Assembly: GCA_036873135.1 (NCBI GenBank)
Contig: JAPTYO010000010.1
Span: 27,211,772 to 27,275,771, forward strand
Direction: 5' to 3'
From: Clarkia xantiana subsp. parviflora
Lineage: Eukaryota; Streptophyta; Magnoliopsida; Myrtales; Onagraceae
DNA: 64,000 nucleotides
Shown: positions 22,494-32,416 of the stretch, in pieces
Numbering within the stretch: the stretch's first letter is position 1
How the letters are laid out: each line of letters starts with the position of its first letter
Translations under genes and position numbers: made by a program
The notes under the pieces: model-generated
Database searches by the model: none
Told to the model about the DNA's origin: nothing
What the model saw: the letters and a program-made list of their open reading frames with translations, nothing else

Positions 22494-24832
22494 ATGAGTA
22501 AGTCTCATCACTCTGTTTCGGATAACTTTGATGGAGAGGTTGATGAGGGCACCATGGATTCCGATTCCGGGTCTCGAAGCGGTGTACTTTTGGGACCATC
22601 GGGTAACCGTGTGATTCTGGAGAAGACCCAAATATTTTTTCCCAACAAGCTCCCACGTTCCAAGTTTGATCTCTGTGTCTCGACCCGGGGCTGGTGTCCC
22701 GGCATAGAGGTCTCGTATCCTTGGGACGTCGTGAAGGGGGTCGAATTTGGTCGGCCCATCGTTCCTCCGGCTGAATACGAGGCTGTTTATCTTTCACAGT
22801 TCCGAGAAGGGCTGCGGTTTCCTTATTGTCAGGATCTGGTCCGCCTTTGTCGACATTACAGGATTTCTCCCGTCTCTATCACTCCACCAGGGTTTAGAGC
22901 TTGGACGTGTTTCCGGGTGCAATGTCATCTAAACTCTTGGGATTACTCGATAGTGCTTTTTCGAGCCTTCTACCGCCTGGGTAAGGCGGACGAGTCTGGG
23001 ATGTGCACTTTCAGCTTGCGTTGGCCTCACATGACCGAAAAGGGATTCTCCTCCCTTGGCTTGCGCAGGGCGGGGTGGAATACTGAGGCGCGGTTCTGCG
23101 AAAGGTCGGACACTTCCCAGAATAAATGGAAGTGTCAGTACTTTTTTATAAAGGATGCGGGCACAACTTGGACGACTTCTCACATATTGGATGCCGATCC
23201 CGTTCCGCGTTTTCAGGAGTTCTCTGATACAGACAAGGTTGCTTTGAAGAAGATTCACACGGCGAATAGGGCGGGGGAGTACAGCCCCCTTTATCGTGCT
23301 TCCGACACCGAGCTGCTCGCGGCGGGCATTCATGTACGTCCTTCGGGGGATGAGTTGGTATGTTTTGAAGTTTCGTAACATTTGTTCCTGTTTCCTTGTA
23401 GGTTGGTTTCTTAACAGACGCCCCTGTTTACAGGGCGGAGTCGCAGGCGGATCTCCTCAGACTGTTCCCGGCCTCGGCGATACTCCTCCTGTTGGCCCGG
23501 GTATGGGTCTTGTGCCTTTAGAGGTTTCGTTGAGATCTTTCCCCATGTCAACATGCTAATGGTCTTTTTGTGGTTGTCTTTGCAGGCTTGGTGTTCCCGA
23601 TGGCGGGGGGAATTGCACCTGTCCGAGAGCATGATGCTGACGTCCGTTCCCCGAGCGATCCTAGGAGGTCGACGTCTGCCGGTATGCCTCTTGCTCCTTC
23701 CTGCGACAAAGGGGAGGGGCCAATGTATGCAGATTCGACCATGCCTGTCCCCCGGTCGGGGAGCGGGCGTTCAGTGGAGGTGCCTCCCTTGGCAGGTGAC
23801 TGTGGTTGACTTCTTGTTGTATTGGTATAGTTTGCCTTCTCCTAATGTGTTTGCTTTTGATGTGTAGTTGTTCCTACTCCTCCAGCTCTTCGCAAGTCTG
23901 ATCTGATGTGTCGGCTTGATCGGGATGTGTCCGGGAACGAGTGGACTCCCTATTCTCAGTCTGCTATTCGCTTTCCCAAGGATGTTTCCTTGAGCACACC
24001 TGCTGTTGGTGTGCGTGTGGTTCAGCGGTCTGTTCCGCCGGCTGATCGCAAGACGTGCCCCCGGGACCCTGAGGCTGCTTTGAAGTGTGTTGAGGAGTCG
24101 CTCGCGCGCTTTGCTCCTGTACGTTGTTTTCTTTTTATGTTGGATCTATCATGTTTGTCTGGCTTCTTTGTGTGTGATGTGCTTGTGTTGTTGTTGCAGG
24201 TGAATGCCGTGATGACCAACCTTTCTTCCTTTGTTGTTGAGCTTGTTGAGGAGACGAGGGATCTGCAGGGTCGTCATGAGCGCTTGTCTCAGGATGTTGT
24301 TGTGTTGAGGGAGAAGGCTCGCGCTCATTCAGATGCTTCTTCCAAGGCTTCCACTGATCTCAAGGGAAGTCAGGATTGCGCGTCTCAGCTGGAGGCGGAG
24401 CTGTTTGCCTTATTGCGCCAGGAGAAGGTCGACGAGGAGACACATGCTGTGGCGTTGAAGGAGACTAAGGAGTCTCATGTTGCCCTGGGTGATCAGCTTG
24501 GGATGATTGAATTTCCTACTACAGCTGATTACTCCAAACTTCTCGAGAAGGCACGTGATGATCGCATGGAGTCTTTCTCTGTGGATTATTTCAGGAGGAT
24601 ATACTCTCTTGCCCCCGATTTTCCTTTTCAGAGTGCTGGGCCATATACTGGCTATGCCCTCGGGGCTATTGCGGGGATCCGAGCGGGCGATGTGGGCGGA
24701 GCGAGTGGTTTGACGGGACAGGTGTCCGTCCCTGTTGGTGACGATCGCCGTGTTGTTTTCAGCAGCCCTGCGCATGATGTTTTTATGGCTGACGCCTTTG
24801 GCTCTGGTGCTCCTGACGTTGGGTCAGGTTGA
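22494..24832 (+). CDS. Antisense gene of element 1: putative gypsy-type transposon (PF04195-like) protein with coiled coil
   Basis: Five exons join in phase: 22494-23357, 23434-23500, 23586-23795, 23868-24118 and 24200-24832 (2,025 nt, 674 residues), all GT-AG. The N-terminal third, about residues 80-170, contains YLSQFREGLRFPYCQDLVRL and ISPVSITPPGFRAW. This is the pattern of the plant 'putative gypsy type transposon' domain (PF04195), whose function is unknown. The middle is Gly/Pro-rich and the C-terminal part (from VNAVMTNLSS) is a charged coiled coil ending near RRIYSLAPDFPF. The gene runs opposite to gag, as reported for extra ORFs of Tat-lineage elements. Exon 4 (251 nt) has an equal-length counterpart in element 2. 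Whether the protein aids or restrains the element is unknown. Confidence 0.75.
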
Positions 24833-25180
24833 TCTTTCTTTGTTTTTTCTTGTGTATATATGGTTGCTCCCCTTGCATGGGTGAGATTTTGGCGGGGTGC
24901 GTCCCGGGCTTGACTTTTTATGCTGGCTGGATGTCTTTACTTTTTAGTCCTGCTATATTATATATATATATGCCTGACATGAGATGTTGGAAAGATATAA
25001 TACTTAGTATTATTTTGCATCTTCCTTCCTTGCTGTCTCTATAAATTGTTCTCTTTTTGGAAGAGTGTTGCTTTGTTGATAGGTCGATTTCCTTAATCGA
25101 TGGTTTTCCTTAGGAAATTGCATCTCTGTTGGTGGCGGGGTGCGGATGAGTTAGTATTACCGGCATCTGTGGCTTTGTAA
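24833..25180. other. 3' flank of the antisense gene
   Basis: T-rich DNA with a short TATATA run near 24960; probable transcript end region. No coding signal was seen. Confidence 0.4.
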
Positions 25181-26305
25181 GGAGGATGATCCTTGTTGAA
25201 CTGCTTGTCTTCCTTTACAAGGATGTGAATAGATTAGTATGTTCACATACTTGGTACTGCGGCGAAGTGTGGATAGATTAGTACGTCCGACACTTGCATT
25301 TATTTGCGAGGGAGGATTCCTAAGGAACCGCTTGTCCCCCGACTTTTTGCAAGGATGTGAATAGATTAGTACGTTCACATCCTTGTATTGTGGCGAAATG
25401 TGGATAGATTAGTACGTCCGACACTTGCATTTGTTTGCGAGGGAGGATTCCTAATGATAAGCTTGTCCCCCGACTTTTGGCAAGGATGTGAATAGATTAG
25501 TACGTTCACATCCTTGTATTGTGGCGAAGTGTGGATAGATTAGTACGTCCGACACTTGCATTTGTTTGCGAGGGAGGATTCCTAAGGAACCGATTGTCCC
25601 CCGACTTTTGGCAAGGATGTGAATAGATTAGTACGTTCACATCCTTGTATTGTGGCGAAGTGTGGATAGATTAGTACGTCCGACACTTGCATTTGTTTGC
25701 GAGGGAGGATTCCTAAGGAACCGATTGTCCCCCGACTTTTTGCAAGGATGTGAATAGATTAGTACGTTCACATCCTTGTATTGTGGCGAAGTGTGGATAG
25801 ATTAGTACGTCCGACACTTGCATTTGTTTGCGAGGGAGGATTCCTAATGATCCGCTTGTCCCCCAACTTTTGGCAAGGATGTGAATAGATTAGTACGTTC
25901 ACATCCTTGTATTGTGGCGAAGTGTGGATAGATTAGTACGTCCGACACTTGCGTTTGTTTGTGAGGGAGGATTCCTAAGGAACCGATTGTCCCCCGACTT
26001 TTGCAAGGATGTGAATAGATTAGTACGTTCACATCCTTGTATTGTGGCGAAGTGTGGATAGATTAGTACGTCCGACACTTGCGTTTGTTTGCGAGGGAGG
26101 ATTCCTAAGGAACCGATTGTCCCCCGACTTTTGCAAGGATGTGAATAGATTAGTACGTTCACATCCTTGTATTGTGGCGAAGTGTGGATAGATTAGTACG
26201 TCCGACACTTGCATTTGTTTGCGAGGGAGGATTCCTAAGGAACCGACTGTCCCCCCAACTTTTTGCAAGGATGTGAATAGATTAGTACGTTCACATCCTT
26301 GATGA
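25181..26305. repeat. Element 1 hairpin minisatellite, about eight 131-bp units
   Basis: GTGGATAGATTAGTACGTCC recurs at about 25267, 25400, 25530, 25665, 25794, 25924, 26055 and 26185. Each unit has two inverted-repeat hairpins that share the loop TAGATTAGTAC: one with arms CAAGGATGTGAA/TTCACATCCTTG, the other with GAAGTGTGGA/GTCCGACACTT. It lies between the converging 3' ends of the antisense gene and gag. Short open frames in it are repeat echoes. Confidence 0.9.
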
Positions 26306-26660
26306 AATTATTTTGTCTCCTTCATGTGTCGCGCTCCCTTTGTTTTGTGTATAGGCATGAGCTTTGCTTAGTCTTGTTTTGATATCTTTTTGATGGCTTT
26401 TCTTGTTTTTTGCCCTTTCTGCGTGTAGAGCTAGGGCCTTTGTTGATGATGTATGTGGCTTGTTCCTGGTTTTGGACCGGGGTAGCTTGCCATTACATAG
26501 TGATTTTTCCTACGCAAGGAGTGAACTTCATTAGTCTTCTTGTTTATTTACAAGGGGTGTGCATGGATGGAGTCAACTGATCTCCCATCCTAAATCTTCT
26601 ACTCAGTACTTGAAAAGTAAAGATAGAGTATGTGCATGTCATAGGGGAAGGATTATTCCC
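26306..26660. other. Element 1 spacer between the hairpin array and the gag stop
   Basis: Non-coding, T-rich on the plus strand. This is where pol would be expected to begin in a complete element, but no RT or integrase motifs are seen on either strand. Confidence 0.55.
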
Positions 26661-29132
26661 TTAGTGACGGTTTGATAAAGCTGGCTTCTCGCATGCAATG
26701 TGGGAGCGCAGAGCTCCTTGTTTGATCAGTTCCTCGATTCTTTTGCGTAGAGAGGGGCACCCATTCGTGCTGTGACCCCATCTGTTGTGGTAGTGGCACC
26801 ACATTTCTGGATTCTTCCCGAGGAAGGCAATTCGGATTTCGCTCGGAGGAGGTAAAACATTCTTCAGGATGGTCTTGAACAACTCCTCCACCTCTATGTT
26901 CAGAGGTGTATACTCGCCGTCTTGGTTGTTGTTCAAGTCTTGTCTTGCACGCTTGTGTTCGGGCGCCTCCTCTTGTTCTGCAGGTGGGCTGAACCACCCC
27001 AGCTCGTTTGCGACCTCGATTGCTGTCTCCATCTTCTCTTTTAAGTCGGCCATAGATTTGGTTGTTCTCCACCCTTGTGTTCGTCCAAATAGGAGGAATG
27101 TAGGTGAGTTCATGTTCAGGAAAAAGGCATTGATCACGGCTGACTTCTCTGCCAAACTTGAAGTTGCGTTTGTGGCGAATCGCTTGAAGTAACTCTGGAT
27201 GGATTCCGACTCCCCTTGCTTGATGTCCCATATGCTTGGGAGCATTGGGGTTTGAGGTGCTGGGAGTCTTTCTCCTCTGCTCATCATTTCGTCAAATCGC
27301 CTTTCAACTTCAGACTTGGAACACTGTCCCCTTTCAATGACTGCTATGTCCAGACGGTTCTTGCATCTTAAGGCGTTGACATAGCACTTTCGTGCTATCG
27401 TCTGATCGCCCAAGACTTCACCAACTCCTCCCCTTAAGCGATACTTCAGCTTTTGGTGTGCCGTTGAAGGCACCATCTCGTAGGGGTTTATCGTTGTTCT
27501 TCCGAGAATTCTGTTGTAAGCGCTAAGGCTCTCGACGATCACAAAAGTGATGTCGACTTTCATTGCGTTCCATCCTTCTCCTATCACAGTGGGAAGGGTG
27601 ATCATCCCCAGTGGATATGTAGCAGCTCCTGCAAAGCTTACTAACGGGAAATTTCCCGGCTTCAGGTCCTCTCTCTTCATTCCAAGCTGTTCGAGGACCT
27701 TGACATGGAGGATGTCTGACGAGCTTCCTCCGTCGACTAGGATTCTTTTGACATCGAACCCGTTGATTTCCATTGTTATTACTAACGCGTCATCATGCGG
27801 GTAGACGATGTGTGCCATGTCTTTTCTCGAGAATCCTATCACGAGGTCCTCCTCTTCCGGTGTCTTTCTCTTCCCATACTTGGGGAGTGTGTTTGCCTGC
27901 GCAGCGTATATATCTCTTGTGTTGGAGACTTGTCTTCCTGCAGCTGGACCACCATGAATGACGTTAATAACTCCCCTCTTTTTAGGAGGAGGGTTGTCAT
28001 TGGTCTTCTCTTTTCCTTTCTCCTTTGGCGTGAATTTTCTTTTCACCTTCTCAATCTTTCCCCCTTGGTCGACGTAGTGCTTAAGTCCGCCTTCTTGTAT
28101 GATTCGATTGATTTGGAACTTAAGGCTTCTACAGTCGTCAGTTTCATGGCCGTTGACTTCGTGGCTTTCACACCACTTGTCTTGCTCCTTCCCTAGCTGG
28201 CCCTTTCTGAAACCGAATGGCTCTTTCCAGAGGTTTTGCTCTTTCATTTCTTTCAATATAACACTCAGGGGAGCGTTCAAAGGGATTAGCTCAATGGTGT
28301 TGACGTCTGGATTTTTGTCTTCTTCAATGTTGAATGTTCTCTTCTGGGGCAGAGTCCACTGTTTTTGTTGGGGGGTTTGGTTCTGCTTCAGGGGGCCTGG
28401 CTTACTTTCATCTTTCTTGTTGCCGAGCTTAACCCACTTGTCCCGTGCTGTCATCTTGTAATGCTCAGCATCAATGTACTCTTTTACTCTTGCCACGAGT
28501 TCTTCCATTGTTTCCGCCGGTCTTGTAGAAAGCTTTTGGCCCAAGTCGTACCCGCGCCTACCCAGGTTTCTGACAAAGGCATGGGTGATTTCTATCTCTG
28601 CGATGTTCGTTTGAATTTCCGAGATGTTTTGATTAAATCGGATGTAGTAGCTTGCGAGGGACTCATTCCACTCTTGCTTGACGTCATCCAAGGCATTTGA
28701 TCCTTTGATAATCGAGCGTTCTCCCATGTAACGTTGGATGAACTTTTCTTTGAGGGACTGCCACGAGTCTATGCTTTTCTTTGGCAGGGAGAAGAGCCAG
28801 TGTGCAGCTGGTCCGCCTAACGTTTGGGGGAACGTCATGGCTATGTGGTGAGGGTTGTCTGTCCTTCCCAAAAGCATTAATTCATGCTGCTGCACATGCT
28901 CTATCGGGTCTCCCTTGCCTCGGTATTTTTCCGGCCTTAGATTATACAGTGCGTCTGGGACGCGACTGTACACCAGCTCGTCAGTGAAAGGGTGGGATGT
29001 GGTGTCCACCAATGTGTTCATCCCTATCATTTTCCTTTGCTTTATCTTCTTTTCGATCAGCTTTTCAAGCATCTCCTCCGTCAACTCGGTGACTGGGTTA
29101 CCCTGATTTGGGGGGTTTGCTTCTTGCCCCAT
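26661..29132 (-). CDS. gag: Element 1 gag-protease polyprotein with a second gag-like C-terminal segment
   Basis: An 823-residue open frame. Residues about 60-240 form a Retrotrans_gag capsid domain (RPEKYRGKGDPIEHVQQHEL; AAHWLFSLPKKSIDSWQSLK). A knuckle-like CESHEVNGHETDDC lies near 320. The linker contains VIHGG, and the aspartic protease site RILVDGGSSSDIL is near 465. After the protease, where RT should begin, the chain instead turns into a second gag-like segment: SIQSYFKRFATNATSSLAEK at about 650, then a second knuckle-like CHYHNRWGHSTNGC near 778. Both knuckles are C-x2-H-x4-H-x4-C variants. RT, RNase H and integrase are absent. The frame continues upstream in phase past one TAG at 29175-29177. 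Confidence 0.85.
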   Translation of the reverse strand: MGQEANPPNQGNPVTELTEEMLEKLIEKKIKQRKMIGMNTLVDTTSHPFTDELVYSRVPDALYNLRPEKYRGKGDPIEHVQQHELMLLGRTDNPHHIAMTFPQTLGGPAAHWLFSLPKKSIDSWQSLKEKFIQRYMGERSIIKGSNALDDVKQEWNESLASYYIRFNQNISEIQTNIAEIEITHAFVRNLGRRGYDLGQKLSTRPAETMEELVARVKEYIDAEHYKMTARDKWVKLGNKKDESKPGPLKQNQTPQQKQWTLPQKRTFNIEEDKNPDVNTIELIPLNAPLSVILKEMKEQNLWKEPFGFRKGQLGKEQDKWCESHEVNGHETDDCRSLKFQINRIIQEGGLKHYVDQGGKIEKVKRKFTPKEKGKEKTNDNPPPKKRGVINVIHGGPAAGRQVSNTRDIYAAQANTLPKYGKRKTPEEEDLVIGFSRKDMAHIVYPHDDALVITMEINGFDVKRILVDGGSSSDILHVKVLEQLGMKREDLKPGNFPLVSFAGAATYPLGMITLPTVIGEGWNAMKVDITFVIVESLSAYNRILGRTTINPYEMVPSTAHQKLKYRLRGGVGEVLGDQTIARKCYVNALRCKNRLDIAVIERGQCSKSEVERRFDEMMSRGERLPAPQTPMLPSIWDIKQGESESIQSYFKRFATNATSSLAEKSAVINAFFLNMNSPTFLLFGRTQGWRTTKSMADLKEKMETAIEVANELGWFSPPAEQEEAPEHKRARQDLNNNQDGEYTPLNIEVEELFKTILKNVLPPPSEIRIAFLGKNPEMWCHYHNRWGHSTNGCPSLRKRIEELIKQGALRSHIACEKPALSNRH

Positions 29133-29174
29133 GCTTGCGCCTTGTTGGGGAAATTGTGCCTGTGTCGGGTTGTA

Positions 29175-29750
29175 CTAAGAATATCCACCATGATATCCCT
29201 GGAATGTCTGAGACGGCTGCCTCCAGGCTCCTTCATTGAATGGCCCTGCTTGGTAGGGTGTTTGGGAGTGCGAGAGCTCCTGTCTTGTCCCTTGTTGGGG
29301 GAACTGCCTGCTTTGCTGTGCATTCCCGTGAAAGGTCGGGGTTTTTGAGATTGTAGGGCCTCTCTGCTGAGGTGCATTCATTGGAGGCGCCTGCCTTGGT
29401 GGCGGGGGCATATTTGCTTGTTGCGCGGGAGGGGGCGGTGGCGCCCCGTATCCTTGGTTGCGCAAGGCCTCTCTCAGATGAAGCAGCTGTTCGAGTGCCG
29501 CCATCATTTCTGGGGTGACTGCGGGCGCAGTCTGTGCCCCTGGTGCCTGATTGTATGCCCCAGCATTTGGCATTCCGTATGGTTGCTCCTGCGTGTTGAA
29601 GGTTTGATGGGCGAAGCCTGGAGGAGCGTTGGTTTGCTGTGTGCCTCCTTGCGCGTTACTCCGAGAGTGTACGCTTCTTGTTGGCATAGACGAGGCGACT
29701 GAGGCCTCGCGTTGGCTTTGCGGGGGGTCTCTTTGCGAAGGAGATCTCAT
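29175..29750 (-). CDS. Element 1 gag leader segment, Pro/Gln-rich with an AT-hook-like motif upstream
   Basis: The open frame runs from near the primer site (29873) to TAG at 29175-29177. The first ATG in frame is at 29750; before it the frame contains KKRGPGRPRK, an AT-hook-like motif that would need a non-ATG start. The segment is rich in Pro, Gln and Asn (APPPPPAQQANMPPPP). It is in the same frame as the gag ORF that begins 14 codons after the stop, so it is the N-terminal extension of gag interrupted by a single stop codon. Whether the stop is a mutation or is read through cannot be told from sequence. Confidence 0.65.
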   Translation of the reverse strand: MRSPSQRDPPQSQREASVASSMPTRSVHSRSNAQGGTQQTNAPPGFAHQTFNTQEQPYGMPNAGAYNQAPGAQTAPAVTPEMMAALEQLLHLREALRNQGYGAPPPPPAQQANMPPPPRQAPPMNAPQQRGPTISKTPTFHGNAQQSRQFPQQGTRQELSHSQTPYQAGPFNEGAWRQPSQTFQGYHGGYS

Positions 29751-29854
29751 GCTTGACTCCGGGGCTGGAGTTTTCCTTGGACGTCCTGGTCCTCTTTTCT
29801 TCGTCTTAGTCGGCGGTGGTTGCTCGTTCTTGCCATGCTTTTGGTCCTGTGGGT

Positions 29855-29872
29855 GATCCGCAGACGGCGCCA
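29855..29872 (-). other. Element 1 primer-binding site (tRNA-Asp type)
   Basis: Two bases inside the LTR edge, the minus strand reads TGGCGCCGTCTGCGGATC. The TGGCGCCGT core matches the site used by many plant Ty3/gypsy elements, complementary to the 3' end of tRNA-Asp. Confidence 0.75.
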
Positions 29873-29874
29873 AG

Positions 29875-30612
29875 TGTTTCGACCAAGTTAACGCGGACGG
29901 TCCGCCGAGTAACTTGTCGATGTCTCTGGGTGGGGTGTGAACATGTTAGGGCCCTTGTCTTGAGGATCGCGCTGAGTTCTCCGGGTTCTCTCGTTAACCG
30001 GTCTTCCGTACCTGCGAGAGGAGCATTACCAAGCAGCACCCGTGGAGAGGGGGGGGGTGCTTGGTGCGCTCGCTCCGACGTTCAACATCAGATGGTTTCT
30101 AGAGAGAGAGAGAGTTTTAGAGAGAGGTCAGAGCTTTTCTTGATTCTCACCCCGAAAGTGACTTGAAAATGCTTACCCCCAAGGTGGCTATTTATAGGCA
30201 ACCTTGGACCGTAAACCGGTTTTGACCCGGTTCAATGTGGAAATGTGAACCGGGATGTAGGGGAGAGCTTTGGGAAAAGGACTCTGACGCTCGTCTCAGG
30301 CGGCTGTCACGAGCGGGACGCACGCGCCTTTGAAACGTAGGCCTCGGACACATAGGAGTTAGTTAAAAATCGGGTCTCCTATACATTCGGGACGAAATGG
30401 GGGGTGTGCGCGACACCCCCCGGGTGTTAAGCTTACCCGGAATTTTCCGGGTAAGCCTAGTTTACCCGGAGTTTTCCGGGTAAGCCCCCCGGGGGTGCCG
30501 GGCAAGTTCGCGACTTGCCCGGTTTCCCCCGGTTAGCTCGAAATTGGGTTTTACGCGCGTGTATGAGGTCCGAATAATTAAAACCGAGTCCGAATCATGC
30601 GTATATCCATCA
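29875..30612 (-). repeat. Element 1, 5' LTR (738 bp), with promoter
   Basis: Starts TGATGG and ends AAACA on the minus strand. A TATA-like CCTATAAATA lies at 30189-30198 on the minus strand and would drive gag. It carries one extra copy of the ACCCGG/CCGGGT hairpin block around 30435-30485 compared with the other LTR. Confidence 0.9.
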
Positions 30613-31860
30613 CTTATTTATTTTATGATATATATTTTTATTTCTATATAATAAATAATAACTTAGTTTATTATACTTGAATTATAATTAGATTCCCTTC
30701 ATTTTATTAAATATCTAAATATCCAGTTTGATTGTAACTATGGTTGTGGGTTAAGGTTTATAAATATGGATAAGGTTTACAGTGAATGTTGGAGTGGGAT
30801 TAGTGGTATCAACTAAATACAGTGGGTTAACAAAATGTAATTATTTATTTTATGATATATATTTTTATTTCTATATAATAAATAATAACTTAGTTTATTA
30901 TACTTGAATTATAATTAGATTCCCTACATTTTATTAAATATCTGAATATCCAGTTTGATTGTAACTATGGTTGTGGGTTAAGATTTAGGGTATGGATAAG
31001 GTATGGATAAGGTTTACAGTGAATGTTGGAGTGGGATTAGTGGTATCAACTAAATACATTGGGTTAACAAAATGTAATTATTTATTTTATGATATATATT
31101 TTTATTTCTATATAATAAATAATAACTTAGTTTATTATACTTGAATTATAATTAGATTCCCTACATTTTATTAAATATCTAAATATCCAGTTTGATTGTA
31201 ACTATGGTTGTGGGTTAAGGTTTATAAATATGGATAAGGTTTACAGTGAATGTTGGAGTGGGATTAGTGGTATCAACTAAATACAGTGGGTTAACAAAAT
31301 GTAATTATTTATTTTATGATATATATTTTTATTTCTATATAATAAATAATAACTTAGTTTATTATACTTGAATTATAATTAGATTCCCTACATTTTATTA
31401 AATATCTAAATATCCAGTTTGATTGTAACTATGGCTGTGGGTTAAGATTTAGGGTATGGATAAGGTATGGATAAGGTTTACAGTGAATGTTGGAATGGGA
31501 TTAGTGGTTTCAACTAAACACAGTGAGTTCACAAAATGTAATTATTTATTTTATAATATTTAATTTTATTTCTATATAATAAATAATAACTTAGTTTATT
31601 ATACTTGAATTATAATTAGATTCCCTACATTTTATTAAATATCTAAATATCCAGTTTGATTGTAACTATGGTTGTGGGTTAAGGTTTATAAATATGGATA
31701 AGGTTTACAGTGAATGTTGGAGTGGGATTAGTGGTATCAACTAAATACAGTGGGTTAACAAAATGTAATTATTTATTTTATGATATATATTTTTATTTCT
31801 ATATAATAAATAATAACTTAGTTTATTATACTTGAATTATAATTAGATTCCCTACATTTA
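30613..31860 (+). repeat. R2 tandem array, right part, with a two-unit higher-order period
   Basis: The GGnTGTGGGTTAAG motif falls at about 30742, 30969, 31206, 31433 and 31671. Spacings alternate 227, 237, 227 and 238. Units alternate between a TTTATAAATATGG form and a form with ATTTAGGGTATGG plus a duplicated GGATAAGGTAT, so the repeating period is a dimer of about 465 bp. Confidence 0.88.
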
Positions 31861-32332
31861 CAAACTGTGATTTGAACTTGTGGTTTGAATTTATAATTCA
31901 TGGGGTGCGTGTGTTAAAAATATATGTCCACAGTTATAAGTCACATTATATATTACATTATAGTAACAAATATATATGTATAACATTCTTTCTTAATGGT
32001 AATTACCATAAAGTATATACCACGCTGTATAATTATTTGATAAAAGACATCTAAATCCCAAAAAATTGGCGACTGCGTACTGTGAGGGAAACACGAGTGC
32101 CCCCAAAGTTCACAACAAATTACGATGCTTGCCATCAAGTGATTGTTGGATGTTATTCGACCAAAAAATCGGAATATCTATATGGCAGGATAGTAAATTC
32201 TAGCAGCTATTAGATATTATTTCTATAGGTCCTAATATCGGAATACTTCGGAATTCCAATTCACAAGCTTTATATACCTATCTGCCGCGGGAAAATAACT
32301 ATCCACGCGGGAAATGTGTACACCATGTTCGC
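31861..32332. other. Upstream region of F-box copy 3
   Basis: AT-rich, no coding signal. Leads to a TATA box. Confidence 0.45.
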
Positions 32333-32341
32333 CTATATAAA
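32333..32341 (+). promoter_or_regulatory. Putative TATA box of F-box copy 3
   Basis: GCCTATATAAAGGAGGG lies about 80 bp upstream of the ATG at 32417. Confidence 0.6.
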
Positions 32342-32416
32342 GGAGGGAAATATCCACAACCTCATCAGATATTATTAAACAAAAAAAACAAATATAAAAA
32401 ACAGCTATCTTCCGAA

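Larger units (their letters stand above)
19924..30612 (-). mobile_element. Element 1: non-autonomous Ty3/gypsy (Tat-lineage-like) LTR retrotransposon
   Basis: This 10.7-kb element lies on the minus strand. LTRs at 19924-20635 and 29875-30612 are near-identical, starting TGATGGATATACGC and ending GGTCGAAACA in element orientation. Flanking 5-mers are ATTAT and CTTAT; the expected target within R2 is ATTAT, so one base of the duplication has changed. A tRNA-Asp-type primer site (29855-29872) and a purine tract (20636-20650) are present. The coding content is gag-protease plus a second gag-like segment, with no RT, RNase H or integrase, so it could move only with help. A spliced gene of 674 codons lies on the opposite strand, a layout known for Tat/Retand elements. 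Few LTR differences suggest a fairly recent insertion. Confidence 0.88.

Noticed and set aside
22204..22797. Minus-strand frame of 197 codons opposite the antisense gene of element 1
   Set aside because: Considered as missing pol, but it has no RT or integrase motif and overlaps the PF04195-like exon; a shadow.
25157..26268. Several frames of 60-87 codons on the minus strand (NVLIYSHPCKSRG)
   Set aside because: Repeat echoes of the 131-bp hairpin array.
25181..26305. CRISPR-like array of repeats and spacers
   Set aside because: Units are near-identical along their whole length with no variable spacers, and this is a plant retroelement.
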